A DNA stretch of 64,000 bases. Origin: Saturnia japonica (lineage: Eukaryota; Arthropoda; Insecta; Lepidoptera; Saturniidae). Location of the stretch: positions 11,966,001-12,030,000 of the forward strand of contig CM065322.1 in NCBI GenBank assembly GCA_033032175.1, written 5' to 3'. The position numbers and the translations under genes were made by a program. Shown here one piece after another: positions 9,639-20,045 of this stretch. Position 1 is the stretch's first letter. The number at the start of each line of letters is the position of its first letter. The notes under the pieces were generated by a model. The model saw nothing but the letters and a program-made list of their open reading frames with translations. It ran no database searches and was not told the origin of the DNA.

Positions 9639-9893
9639 TTATAAATCTAACCGTCTTGGTGGCCTTATGACTCTCCCAGACCTAGTACGCTTTTCAACTG
9701 GAGTTCTATGCTCTTCAATATACGGTGCTACTGTATGAGGATTAGGAGATGTCTTGATATTTGAACTTTTTTGTAACCTAATATCTTGAGATACCATTTG
9801 CGGTGACTGCATAGGCTTCAAAATATGCTGTGTGTTTCTCCTTCCTATAAATCCATCTGACCCTTCAACTTTTATAAGACCTAGGCTGATCAC
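9639..9893 (-). pseudogene. Pol C-terminal tail, out of frame
   Basis: The end of this frame (TRSGRVIRPPRRLDL) is typical of the C-terminus of Mag-type polyproteins. It overlaps the integrase frame by about 29 bases in another phase. The shared sequence around 9880 (RSYK / LIKVEGSDGF) shows that a single small frameshift separated it from integrase. Confidence 0.75.
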
Positions 9894-10737
9894 ATTTGGA
9901 CCTTACTGTGCCTGTAATCCATGGAGTATCTGGCATCTTCTTAAAATAGACTTCATCTCCTTCTTGTAGTTCTGGTAATGATTTAGTCTTTCTGTCATAG
10001 TAATCCTTCATTTTATTTTTACTTTCTTCCTTAATTTTGACATATTCTTGAAATTTGACTGTTCTTGGTATTAAGTTTTTTGTGACTGTTGGTAATTGTG
10101 TTCTAAGTGAACGTGACATTAATAATTGTGCTGGAGATGGTAGATTTCCTCTAGGTGTATTCCTGAATTGAAGCAAAACCAGATATGGATCTGTCCCTGA
10201 CTCCTCTGACTTGGTAAGGAAACGTTTACATATCTTTACTGCGGACTCTACCAACCCATTTGACCTTGGTATGTAGGGACTTGACGTATTATGATGTATT
10301 CCCCAGTCCCACATAAAATTCTTAAACTCTGCCGAATTAAATGGTGGCCCATTGTCAGAGAATAACTCAACTGGAATACCATGTCTGCTAAAGATACTTT
10401 TAAGACAAACAATTACTGTTTTGGCGTTAGTACTTGCCACTGCCATTAATTCAATATAATTTGAGTAATAATCTTGTACTACTATGTATTTTTTAGATTT
10501 ATAATCCATGAAATCAACACCAACTTTTTCCCACGGAAGTAATGTAACATCATGTGGAAGAAGTGGTTCAGGAGCATTTGAGCTTCTATGTGACAAACAA
10601 ATATGACACGACTGGACAATGTTTTTTATATCAGTTGACATAAATGGCCAAAATACATGTCCTCTAGCAAACGCTTTTGACCTCTCAATTCCCAGATGTC
10701 CACTGTGTATTATTTTCAAAATCTCTGGCCTTAACAT
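9865..10737 (-). pseudogene. Integrase part of pol (separated from RT by an in-frame TGA)
   Basis: The frame carries the zinc-binding H..H..C..C domain (GHLGIERSKAF, CHICLSH) and the DDE core: VDFMD, the LFSDNGPPFNS block and a Glu in NGLVESAVKICKRF. It ends with a GPY/F-like region (VYFKKMPDTPWITGTV). The ATG shown is internal: the same frame continues upstream to the TGA at 10852-10854. A frameshift near 9880 cuts off the normal C-terminus. Confidence 0.9.
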
Positions 10738-10851
10738 TTTAGGTATGACTATACTGTTACTTCTGAAAATTAAATCATGTTCTGTATGTAAATCAAATCT
10801 ATACTGCCAATACTCTTGCAGATCTTTGTGAATTTGAGTTTTACTTGACGG

Positions 10852-13632
10852 TCATCCTTCTTTACAGTATGTTTTCAAAATCCCCAGACTTTTATCTTCA
10901 TTAGTGCCTCTGATTAGCCACTGTAGACGTTCTGATGAAACTGGTAATGACTTAATCAGTAAATTTACATGAACAATGATGACATTATCATCTAATTCAT
11001 CTGAACTTGTTTCCGAGAGAGCTGCTCTCGACAAGGTATCTGCAATGTACATGTGACTACCTTTCTTGTAAACTACATTTAGACTATAAAGCTGTATTTT
11101 TAACATCATTCTCTGAAGACGTGTTGGGACCTCGAATAATGGCTTTTTAAACAATGTTATTAAAGGAGCATGGTCTGTCTCTACAGTTACAGTTTGTCCA
11201 TATATAAATTGATGAAACTTGATGCAGGCAAAAACTATTGAATAGAGTTCTTTCTCTATCTGAGCCATTTTCTGCTGTGTATCTGTTAAAGTTTTTGAAG
11301 CATAATATACTAGATGTTGATTTTGCAACAACACCGCTCCGACAGCACTCTTACTAGCATCACTTTGTAGAACAATAGGATCATGAACATTAAAATGTGA
11401 CAACATTGGAACTTGACATATTAATTGCTTCAGATAGCAAAATGTTGTTTCGTGGTTGGCAGTCCACTGCCAATCAGTAGATTTTTTTAATAATTGCCGT
11501 AAAATTTCTGTCTCGCCTGCCATATTTTTAATAAAAGGACTTAAATAATTAAGTATGCCTAGAAATCTTTGTAAACCCTTTAGACAGGTAGGAGAGGGCA
11601 TCTCTTTGACTGCTCTGACTTTGTCTGGATCAGCTGTGATTCCATCCGCTGAAAAAATGTGACCCAGATATTTAATACTCTCCTTGTTGAATGAACATTT
11701 TTCTTTATTAAACTTGACATTATATTCCTTTGCTCTTTTAAATACTATATTAAGAAGCTCATTATGCTCTGGTAGTGTTTGACCACTGACTAAAATATCA
11801 TCGCTGTATACTGCTACCCCTGGTATGTCACCAAACATTTCAGTCATAATTCTGTGAAAATACTCAGGAGCACAACTGACTCCATATGGAAGACGTTTAA
11901 ATCTGTATCGGCCAAAAGGTGTATTAAAAGTTGTGAGGTAAGAACTCTTTTCACTCAATTTACACATCCAAAATCCACTACTTGCATCCAAAGTGGAGTA
12001 AAATTTTGCACCAGCCACCTTGGCACGGACAACATCTACTGATGGAATAGGATAATGAGTCCTCTTAATCGCCTGATTTAAATTACGGGGGTCTAGACAT
12101 ACCCTTAATTGACCATTTTTCTTTTCTATTAAGATTAAAGAACTCACCCATTCAGTAGGCTCTGTGACCTTGGTAATGACATCCATTTTTTCCATCTCAA
12201 GTTCTTGTTGAAGTCTATGATGTAATGCAAATGGTACCTTCCTCAGAGCATCGACTTTTGGCTGGACCTCAGGATTTGTACTTATATGACACTCACCAGG
12301 AAGACAACCAAGACCGGTAAAAACAGAATTATTACATTCAAGAAGTTTATTTAAATTCATATTTTGTGACTGACTTGACTTTAATGGAGATGACTGTGCT
12401 TGACTTGAATTTGACTCATTTTGACTTGTTTCAGAAAACAATTGACTATTATCACTTTCTGAAGTTTGCATGCTTCTAGTGTCTACACAGAAAACTCTTT
12501 TAACTAGACCAATTTCTGAGCAAGTAAGTTTACCTAATACAGTTGGAGAATTCACATTTGCAATTATAAAATTAATTTGTTTTGTCATATAGAGGTCATT
12601 AAATTGAAATTTACACTCTAAGCTTTGTTGACCTAGTACCTCTAGACTATTACTAGTGTATGACTTAATTTTTACATCAGTTTTAGACAGTAAATTTTTA
12701 GTATTAAGTGAATCATAAACACTTTTTGACATAATATTGACATCACTGCCTGTATCAATAATACAATTTATTTGTGAATTATTTATATATAAATTAATTG
12801 TCCATTCACTTGACGACTTGGATGACTGAATATGACCTATAAACAATTCATCTTGTTCTGACTGTACCGGTTGCATATTACTATCTGACTGTACATATCT
12901 TATTGACTTTGACAGAGATGACCGACAACAGACTGCAAAATGACCAACTTTTTCACATTTTTTGCACTTTACACCTAATGCTGGACATTTGTAACGATGC
13001 ACCTGTCCACACCTTGTACAAACTTCCTGTTTTGACTGCTGACTATATCGACTGACGTTCGATGAGTTAGACCTTAATCTTGAGCGTGACTGACTTGTAT
13101 TATACAAGACTGTACTTTGTTCTGCTGTCAGTTCATCCATTTGATGTCTGGACGCAACCATGGCCTTTGCCATCTCTAAGGCCTTATCAAGATCCAGCTT
13201 ATCTTCAAGCAATAATTTTTCTCTGATATAGTTGTATTTTTGATGCATGTTACATATAAACATTATTTTGATTAGGCGTTGTTGTTTGTATGTGAAGAAA
13301 TTATGACATTCATAAGTGAGGTTAGCTTTTGGGGCAAAGTGATCTTGAAATAACCTTATAAGCTCGTCGTATGTAATTTTATCTTCGTCTTTTCCAAATG
13401 TATTGAATACATCCACGCCCTTTTCACCAATGCCATGTAGAAATAAAGCTACTTTTCTGCCATTACTCTCTTCATCCAAGCCAGACGCACGTAAATAAAA
13501 TTTAAATGACTGTACCCATTTTTTCCATTGTTGAGCCAAGTTACCACTTATCACCATGGGTTGCGGACTGGACATTCCAGAAAGTTTCTTGGGCTTTTGA
13601 TTTTCATCAGACATGACGCCGTATTTGCACAC
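10852..13632 (-). CDS. Gag-protease-RT-RNase H polyprotein of the Ty3-type element (truncated by TGA)
   Basis: 926 codons. Gag occupies roughly residues 1-250, with a CCHC zinc knuckle (CKKCEKVGHFAVCC). Protease has the IDTGSD active-site loop. Reverse transcriptase has GVSCAPEYFHRIM and the catalytic YSDDILV. RNase H includes a TDHAPL segment. Gag and pol are in one frame with no shift between them. The ORF begins about 40 bases after the primer site; a second in-frame Met six codons later (MSDENQ) is equally plausible. The TGA at 10852-10854 lies between RNase H and integrase, and the same frame is open beyond it. An autonomous copy would need integrase, so this copy is probably defective unless the stop is read through. 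Confidence 0.92.
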   Translation of the reverse strand: MCKYGVMSDENQKPKKLSGMSSPQPMVISGNLAQQWKKWVQSFKFYLRASGLDEESNGRKVALFLHGIGEKGVDVFNTFGKDEDKITYDELIRLFQDHFAPKANLTYECHNFFTYKQQRLIKIMFICNMHQKYNYIREKLLLEDKLDLDKALEMAKAMVASRHQMDELTAEQSTVLYNTSQSRSRLRSNSSNVSRYSQQSKQEVCTRCGQVHRYKCPALGVKCKKCEKVGHFAVCCRSSLSKSIRYVQSDSNMQPVQSEQDELFIGHIQSSKSSSEWTINLYINNSQINCIIDTGSDVNIMSKSVYDSLNTKNLLSKTDVKIKSYTSNSLEVLGQQSLECKFQFNDLYMTKQINFIIANVNSPTVLGKLTCSEIGLVKRVFCVDTRSMQTSESDNSQLFSETSQNESNSSQAQSSPLKSSQSQNMNLNKLLECNNSVFTGLGCLPGECHISTNPEVQPKVDALRKVPFALHHRLQQELEMEKMDVITKVTEPTEWVSSLILIEKKNGQLRVCLDPRNLNQAIKRTHYPIPSVDVVRAKVAGAKFYSTLDASSGFWMCKLSEKSSYLTTFNTPFGRYRFKRLPYGVSCAPEYFHRIMTEMFGDIPGVAVYSDDILVSGQTLPEHNELLNIVFKRAKEYNVKFNKEKCSFNKESIKYLGHIFSADGITADPDKVRAVKEMPSPTCLKGLQRFLGILNYLSPFIKNMAGETEILRQLLKKSTDWQWTANHETTFCYLKQLICQVPMLSHFNVHDPIVLQSDASKSAVGAVLLQNQHLVYYASKTLTDTQQKMAQIEKELYSIVFACIKFHQFIYGQTVTVETDHAPLITLFKKPLFEVPTRLQRMMLKIQLYSLNVVYKKGSHMYIADTLSRAALSETSSDELDDNVIIVHVNLLIKSLPVSSERLQWLIRGTNEDKSLGILKTYCKEG

Positions 13633-13670
13633 GAGGATTTCACAATGACTTAAGGTTTACGTTTACGGTA

Positions 13671-13690
13671 CGAACCCAATTCTGACACCA
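13671..13690 (-). other. Primer-binding site, tRNA-Leu-like
   Basis: The minus strand directly after the 5' LTR reads TGGTGTCAGAATTGGGTTCG. The first eleven bases are complementary to the 3' end of insect tRNA-Leu(CAG) (…TTCTGACACCA), from memory of that tRNA; later bases match less well. Confidence 0.65.
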
Positions 13691-13839
13691 TGTTTTGGTC
13701 TGTTTATTACTTTATTGTATGATTGTATAAATAAATAAATGCCCGACGCCACATTGACAAAAACAGAATCTTTATTCAAAACTTAGTGACATTGACAGCC
13801 CGCCTTCTCATCGACTAGTGATGTTACCTACTCACAACA
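13691..13839 (-). repeat. 5' LTR of the Ty3-type element
   Basis: 149 bp, TG...CA ends, one difference from the copy at 9251-9399. It would hold the element's promoter. Confidence 0.95.
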
Positions 13840-13844
13840 CTATG
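13840..13844. repeat. Target-site duplication (CTATG), right
   Basis: CTATG directly follows the right LTR and matches 9246-9250. Confidence 0.9.
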
Positions 13845-14289
13845 TTTTGATTATTGTCCTTATTTAAAATATATAAAACAGTTTCTAACTACAAGAGATT
13901 AATATAAAGCTGAAACTACTAAAAAACAAGTAGTTGTTTATCTCATTACGCAGGTGCATTTAAAACGTCTTTGTGCTGATTTTTAGTGGTTATTTTTTTG
14001 TGATAAGTATTCGATATTTACTTTTATCAGAGGCTCAAAAGGAGTGTTATAGACAAGCTAAATTATTAAAAAGGAAACAAAAATCCCAACGGCAACTAAA
14101 ACAATTGACAAAAATATATATTCTATAGTTGCTTTTTATTTGATTCCCAGATGTCGTAATGAAATATTATAAAGCCTATGTCATTCCCACAATAAAGACG
14201 AATCTAACGAAACCTCGTATGCTAAAATCCATCAAGCTGTTTAGGCTAAAGAGCGTGCCAAAGAAATAGACATACATACATATAATACG

Positions 14290-14872
14290 TATGAAAATCA
14301 TAACCCTCCTTCCACTCCCTCCACCGCCAACGCACCCATTTAGTCTATCATAATTGTTCTTCCCGCAAGTACAAATTATTTTAATTTTTCATTATCTCCT
14401 ACAGCATACTCTACAGAGCAGAATTTAACTTAATAAAACTGTCTTTACATGAAGTAACATTTGTTCCTAAGGATTAATACGTCATGTCTCAAAATAATGC
14501 TAATATATCATTTTTGAATTTTCAACAAATCTTTGTCAAAAACTACATTATTGTGGCTTATATATAAGGGATAGGCATATGCTATCGCTGATTTTTTTTA
14601 GATATACTAAGGTACAATATTACTGTAGAGTATTGTATTTCTGTTCGTTCTGTTTCTGTATTTCTGTTCGTAAGCAGTTCGGGAGGTCCTCGACTTCCGA
14701 CTTACGTAACAAAAATTAATATTTAAGGCTAGTTGAGAGTTGTAGCCTAAATTTAGATAGACTATACTATTCCTCGTGAGTCTGGCTAAAAGAATTTTTC
14801 CAATCCGACTGAAAGTTTCAGAGAATAGCGTGTTTAAAACAAACAAACAAAAAAACTCTTCCGCTTTATATT
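14290..14872 (+). repeat. 'CACGGTTTCACCCG' family repeat, 5'-truncated copy
   Basis: The body ('gtacaaattattttaatttttcattatctcct', 'ggcatatgctatcgc') and the end ('agcgtgtttaaaacaaacaaacaaaaaaactcttccgctttatatta') match 47970-48620 and the copy that follows directly. The two are in direct tandem orientation. Confidence 0.7.
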
Positions 14873-15284
14873 ATAGTACTAGCTGAGCCCCACGGTTTCA
14901 CCCGTGTTAATTTTATACAATAAACACCGCAACGCAATTATTGTTCTTGTCGCAAGTACAAATTATTTGATTTTTTTATTATCTCCTAAACTATGTGTCA
15001 AAATAACATACTATAATGAGCAAAACTTAACTTTATAAAATTTTGTTCATGACGAAGAAACTTTTATTCGTAAGAATTAATATGCCATGCCTAAAATTAT
15101 TGTTCATAAATCACTTTTGAATCTTTAACAATTTTTTGTAAGAAAATAGCTTTCTGAGACTTATGTGTAGGAGTTGGTTATATGCTATCGCGAACTTTTT
15201 TTTAATATTAGGTATTTACCTATGAAATTGCCGTTTTGTATGAAAAAATTTAAACGATTTTTTTTCATGTATTTTTTATTTGTA

Positions 15285-15914
15285 TTAATCGTTGTAATCA
15301 CCCATGCAATCAATGCATCTTTGCCAGCGCAGTGGCAGTTTATTGATGCCCTTCTTAAAGAAATCAGCAGGACGGGAGGCATCAAATTCTTCAAAGGCAT
15401 TTTGTACTGCCTCTCGGGTATTGAATTTTTTTCCCGCCAAGGAGTTATCCAAATTCTGGAAAAAGTAGTAGTCTGTAGGCGCAAGGTCTGGTGAGTAGGG
15501 CGGATGACGGAGAACTTCCAACCCCAGTTCTTGCAACTTGGAGACCGTCTGCTGTGCAGTATAAGGTCGCGCGTTCTTGTGCAGGAGCAGCGGAGACGAG
15601 CGATTGACCAATGCTGGTTGGAGATGTGCCAGCTTCTCCATCATTGTGTTCAGTTCTTTACAGTACACATCTGCAGTAATGCTCACCCCGTTTGGTAAGA
15701 AGCTGTGATGAATCACACCGGCGCTAGACCACCAAACAGTGACCATCACTTTTCTAGGGGTAAGTTTTCGTTTAAGGCATTGTTTAGGTGCTGAACCAGG
15801 ATCCAACCAACTTGCTGAGCGCTTGCGGTTATCAAACAGAATCCATTTTTCATCGCAGGTAACAAAGCGGTTCAAAATTCCTTCATTGTGTGTCTGTTGA
15901 GCAGTGCAAGGCAC
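15285..15914 (-). pseudogene. Mariner transposase, catalytic part
   Basis: Catalytic blocks are VTCDEKWILFDN (first Asp present), LLLHKNARPYTAQQ (the usual HDNARP has become HKNARP, so the second Asp is lost) and YSPDLAPTDYYFF (third Asp present). The normal C-terminus follows. The first residues (about 15914-15880) are out of frame, and the true coding continues from the upstream fragment. Loss of the second Asp alone would abolish transposition. Confidence 0.88.
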
Positions 15915-16342
15915 GTCTCGACGCGTACTTCGCGCTGGCGATCATTGAGTTCGTGGGGCACCCATTTGTCAAGCTTTTTTACCTTGCCAATTTGATGCAA
16001 ATGGACAAATATTGTTTTGACGCTAACGTCGAAAGCTGCTGCTAATTCAGCCGTAGATTGTGTATCATCAGCTTCCACAATCGCCTTTAATTCGTCATTG
16101 TCGACCAATGTCTTCAGACGACCGCGAGGTTCATTTTTCAGGTCGAAATTCCCAGAACGGAAGCGAGCAATCCAATAGCAGGTGGTGCGTTGGTTTGTAG
16201 TGTTAGCTCCGTAAACGTCGCTGATGTTGCGTGCCGCTTGTGCCGCGTTGCTGCCACGACGGTACTCATATTCCATAATTATTCGAATTTTTAACGTATC
16301 CATGATGACAAAAAAGATTGAAATGCGATGAAAATGTAACAC
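15872..16342 (-). pseudogene. Mariner transposase, N-terminal DNA-binding part
   Basis: This has paired helix-turn-helix content (IMEYEYRRGSNAAQAARNI, CYWIARFRSGNFDLKNEPRG) and the mariner linker WVPHELNDRQ. It ends out of frame at about LLNRHTMKEF, where the catalytic part continues in another phase. The likely original start is the Met of MDTLKIRIIMEY, about 12 codons inside the frame. Confidence 0.85.
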
Positions 16343-16784
16343 TAATCAATAAACAAATGACTACTTTCGGAAAAAGAATTCCATGTTTTTAAAATAAAAT
16401 TAATTTGAAATTAGAATTCTTAGTCAAACAAAAATCATTTTGATTTGAAAAGGTCAGTACTGCAGAACGGCAATTTCATAGGTAACCTATTATTAAGGAT
16501 CAGTATTTTTGTAGCAAATTGTATTTACGTATCATTAACCATTACGACAGCGAAAGCGGATAAAGCAGCTCGGAAGGGCTTCCACCTCCGACTTGACAAA
16601 AATTAATATTTAAGCATTGCTGAGAGTTGTAGCCTATACTATTCGTTGTGAGTTTGACTATCTTAAATAAAAAGATTTTTTTAGAATCCGACTGGGGTAG
16701 TTCCAGAGATTAGCGTGTTTAAACAAACAAACAAAAACACTCTTCTTCTTTATTATATTAGTATAGATAGTATAGAAATACTCC

Positions 16785-17390
16785 GACTGATCTCAGAACA
16801 CGACATACCAAAAGGAAATCATACGTGTGTTTATCACTATGTGTATGGTGGTCGCAATCCCTATCACCCCTTTATATTACTGCATATAAAATGAATGCTC
16901 TCGGAACATGACATACCAAAACAAATTCATACATTTGTTTATCACTCTGTGTATGGTGGTCGCAATCCCTACTACCGCGTTATATTACTGTATATAAAAT
17001 GAATGCTCTCGGAACACGACATACCCAAACAAAATTATACATTTGTTTATCACTATGTGTATGGTGGTCACAATCCCTATCACCCCGTTATATTACTGTA
17101 TATAAAATGAATGCTCTCGGAACACGACATACCAAAACAAAATCATACATTTGTTTATCACTATGTGTATGGTGGTCGCAATACCTACCACCCAGCTATA
17201 TTATTGCATATACACCGACTGATCTCTGAACACGATGAACCAAAAGAAACCCATGGATGGGTTTATCACTATTTGTATGGTGGTCGCGATCCCTACCACT
17301 CCTCTATATTACTGCATAAACACTGACTGATCTCTAAACACGACAAACCAAAACAAAATCATAGGTGGATTTATCACTCTATCTGCTTGG
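16785..17390. repeat. Tandem array of about 5.6 units with a ~108-bp period
   Basis: Unit starts recur at about 16785, 16892, 17001, 17109, 17216 and 17325 with the motif 'ctc.gaacacgacataccaaaa'. Each unit also carries 'tatgtgtatggtggtcgcaatccctatca' and 'tatattactgcata'. Open frames of 60-76 codons across it arise from the repeat. Related one- to two-unit stretches occur at 27740-27990, 33170-33275 (inverted) and 33640-33850. Confidence 0.9.
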
Positions 17391-17875
17391 TATTGTAAAT
17401 CATCCCTTGCGGATTAATTTTTCAAAAACGCGAAAACTTTTTATTTCTTCCTAAAATCATAAATATGAATTTTCATATCCCTAAATTGAGAAATAGTGGG
17501 TTCTTCATACAAAATTTCATTCCCTATTTGACCCCTTTTTATTTTATCTTTGCGTATATCTCTATTCATTAAAATTGGTTTGATGGGTTCTTCGTACAAA
17601 TCTTCATCCCCTATTAAAGTTTTAATTTCAACACATAAGGTAGCCAAAGTCTTTCTCCAAAGTCCAACATATCTCTATACTAAAATTCATTAAAATTGGG
17701 TTCTTCATACGAACTTTCACATGCCCTATTTCACCCCTTACAATTTTATTTCCAAAAGTTGCCATGTCCTTTATCACCCAAAATTCATCAAAATTGGTTC
17801 AGCGGTCTAGGCGTGAAAATGCAACGGATGGGACAGAAAGAATTACTTTCGCATTTATAATATTAGTAGGTATGG
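17391..17875. repeat. 3' part of the same repeat, with ~100-115-bp subrepeats
   Basis: Repeated 'aaaattcattaaaattggttt.atgggttcttc.tacaaa.tttcatccc' units end in 'gaattactttcgcatttataatattagtaggtatg'. The same order (array, then these units, then the 'tttcgcatttataatattagta' end) is seen at 27650-28620, so 16785-17875 is the body of one mobile repeat family. Confidence 0.75.
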
Positions 17876-18870
17876 ATTATTCATTTCATTATGCTGTCAT
17901 TTCCTATGGTGTCATTTATCAATTAAAATACTAACAGTAAATGATTACCCAACAGCAAAATAACGACAACAGTTTATAATAATCCATTTTTGAAATGAAT
18001 TCTCTTTCCCTATATACCTGTAATAAATTCTCTCTCTATGTATCTCTATAATAACTAATACTTTAGTAAGGTAAAAATGACAAAAGATCGATTATTGTGG
18101 TGTCCTTTTAATTTTCTATTTTAGGGATTTTTATATTGTTAATAGAAATCCGAAAGGAAAACGAAAAAAGATTGATTTTTTGAGAGATCGATCTTTTAGA
18201 CCTCGATTTTTTGTGAATCGATTCATAAGAGATCGATTCGAATCTCGGCGTGGCTGTATTCGACTGACAATGATACTGTATGACAATGATACTATGCTGA
18301 TCCGGTTTTAATATGATTTATCACATAGATCTGAGGTCAACTTATATTGGAATATTAAATTTTTTGAAACTCTCCATTTTTTAACTTTATAAAAAGTTTC
18401 ATTCATCATCGTTTTACAAACCATAATATACAGATAACTAAAATTTCAGTCAATTCAACTGAAGAGCTATTTTATAGCATTTTGATTGAACAAATGTTTG
18501 ACGTGATTTTTTACTTATGAACTAATTATTAATTTTTTATTTATGAAATATTTTTTTTATTTATGAACTAATTGAAGTAAAAAGTTAAGTGAACCTTACC
18601 ATAATATATTAATGAAAACCGTTTCCAAATCGGTTAAGCCATTTCTGAGATTAGCGCGCACAAACGTTGGCAAACAGACAAACAGACAAAAATTCTAACA
18701 ATCATTGTTTTGAGTTCTACTGCGTTCATAAAGACCCCCAATAATAGTTTTTCTCATATATCTTCTATGTACAGACATCGATCAGTTACGTTTTTATTAT
18801 ATGTATAGATAGAAGAAGAATATATAGATATAGATAGATTACGATGTGGCCGGAGGCTATTAGAGGAACG
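17876..18870. other. Intergenic upstream of UGT-A
   Basis: AT-rich. Several ATCGAT motifs cluster at 18085-18240. The stretch at about 18590-18700 ('ccgtttccaaatcggttaagccatttctgagattagcgcgc') is a repeat tail. No coding exon seen. Confidence 0.35.
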
Positions 18871-18879
18871 GTCGTCAAA

Positions 18880-18887
18880 TATAAATA
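18880..18887 (+). promoter_or_regulatory. Possible TATA box upstream of UGT-A
   Basis: TATAAATA stands about 1.2 kb before the first coding exon. UGT-A and UGT-B both start coding right after an acceptor-like 'tttttcag', so a distant non-coding first exon is expected. No clear initiator follows. Weak support. Confidence 0.2.
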
Positions 18888-19197
18888 AAAACTAGGCTCA
18901 CTAATTTACAGAGGACAGCAGCATCGAGTTTTAATGTAAAAAAATTAACACGATACTTTTTCGCAGTTGATTTTTACACTATTATAATATTAAATTTCAT
19001 CATACATAAGTGTGTCATATTTTATATCTACAGTGATTATTACTAAGTGCCTGAGTATACCATATTTCTAATCTGTATTATCTAATCTCTGTATAATAAG
19101 TTTGAATCTTCATGATATTATTTGTAAGGCTATATTTCTATATTATTACTTTCATTGATTTAGTCAATGATTACAATGATAAAATTTATTTTTATAG

Positions 19198-19275
19198 TTG
19201 TTTGTATCTTGAATTGACGTGGTTTAAAAGTGCATAGATATAATAAGGTTTTTTTTTTAATTTCGGGTTCTTCAT
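19198..19275 (+). other. Possible 5'-UTR exon of UGT-A, conserved in UGT-B
   Basis: The block is bounded by an acceptor-like 'tttttatag' and a donor 'gtaagt'. 'tgtttgtat.ttgaattgacgtgg' is shared with 33473-33558 upstream of UGT-B, which has the same two splice-like borders. It contains no long frame, so it would be untranslated. Conservation could also reflect a regulatory site or simply the recent duplication. Confidence 0.35.
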
Positions 19276-20045
19276 GTAAGTAACATACCGTATTTATTTT
19301 AGGCTTCACATAATTCACATAAAATACTAGTAGGTATTGTTGTAGAAAATTACACGCTTTTGAAAAAAGTTCTATTTTATTTTTATGATAAAATTCTTCA
19401 TTCAAAAGTTATTCAAAGTCAAAGTTCAATGAAATCTAATTTCAAATTTGGATTTATATTTTAAAATGTTTTTTTTTTTTTCGTTTTTGGCAGCTCGGCA
19501 TCTTGAGCTGTTATGTTGAGGTTTTTTAGTTTAATTCAGTAGCTTAAGTTGTTTGTCCTTATATTATTAATATTACGTAACATTGGTGGCATATAGATTG
19601 GCTATCGTGCATACTTGAAGTGTATAAGGAATATAAACTGCAAATATGCATTTTGATTTACCACAAAAACTTAGTTCTAACAATTGCAAGGAGCCACCAT
19701 CTTTAAGTTTGTTAGCTATACTTGTTTTGATCTGCTTAAAGAAGTCATTCATACAATTTATATGTCATATGAATTGACAAAAAATAAGCTTCCCATGTAC
19801 AAGATTAAAAAAAAATCAGTCAAGCTTTTTTCAGTTGGATACGGGCATACTACAGACAGACAGTAATAGTTTTGATGTTATATTCTTAGTCAGAACACTT
19901 AAATACAATAGAATCGTGGTAGATAAAATAGACGCATATCAGGAAATTATAAAACAAAAGAAATATTTGTACGTTGAGCAAATTAGACCTAGATTATTAT
20001 ATTCTATAAACTTTATAAATCGATTTTAATTTTGTTTTTCAGATA

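Larger units (their letters stand above)
9251..13839 (-). mobile_element. Ty3-type LTR retrotransposon (probably Mag/K02A2.6-like), young but coding-defective
   Basis: The 4.6-kb element is transcribed from the minus strand. Two 149-bp LTRs (TGTTTTGG...CTCACAACA) differ at one base, and a CTATG duplication brackets it. The order on the minus strand is LTR, primer site, gag, protease, reverse transcriptase, RNase H, integrase, polypurine tract, LTR, which is Ty3/gypsy order. No envelope frame is present. Short LTRs, fused gag-pol and the RSGRVIRPPRRL-type C-terminus suggest the Mag group; this assignment is inference. An in-frame TGA and a frameshift break pol. Confidence 0.95.
15207..16493 (-). 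mobile_element. Mariner (D,D34D) DNA transposon, inactive
   Basis: About 1.29 kb, the usual mariner size. The inverted ends share 'acctatgaaattgccgtt' (15219-15236 on the plus strand; reverse complement at about 16468-16486), with TA at the insertion site. The single transposase gene on the minus strand is broken by a frameshift and has lost a catalytic residue. Exact ends are uncertain by a few bases. Confidence 0.9.
14876..16765 (+). repeat. 'CACGGTTTCACCCG' family repeat, split by a mariner insertion
   Basis: Starts 'actagctgagccccacggtttcacccgtgttaatttta' and resumes at about 16494 ('ttaaggatcagtatttttgtag...'), ending 'aacaaacaaacaaaaacactcttcttctttattatattagta'. Removing 15207-16493 gives a continuous match to 47970-48620, so the mariner is younger than this copy. 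Confidence 0.75.

Noticed and set aside
11854..12042. 62-codon plus-strand frame inside the LTR element
   Set aside because: Antisense to the reverse-transcriptase domain; no independent support.
15174..15494. 106-codon plus-strand frame
   Set aside because: Antisense to the mariner transposase.
16999..17326. Open frames of 71-76 codons with a repeated ICLSLCVWWSQ-type peptide
   Set aside because: They come from the 108-bp tandem DNA array; unit lengths are not all multiples of three, so the frame is not maintained.
16785..17390. CRISPR-like array
   Set aside because: The units are contiguous diverged tandem repeats without unique spacers, in insect nuclear DNA.
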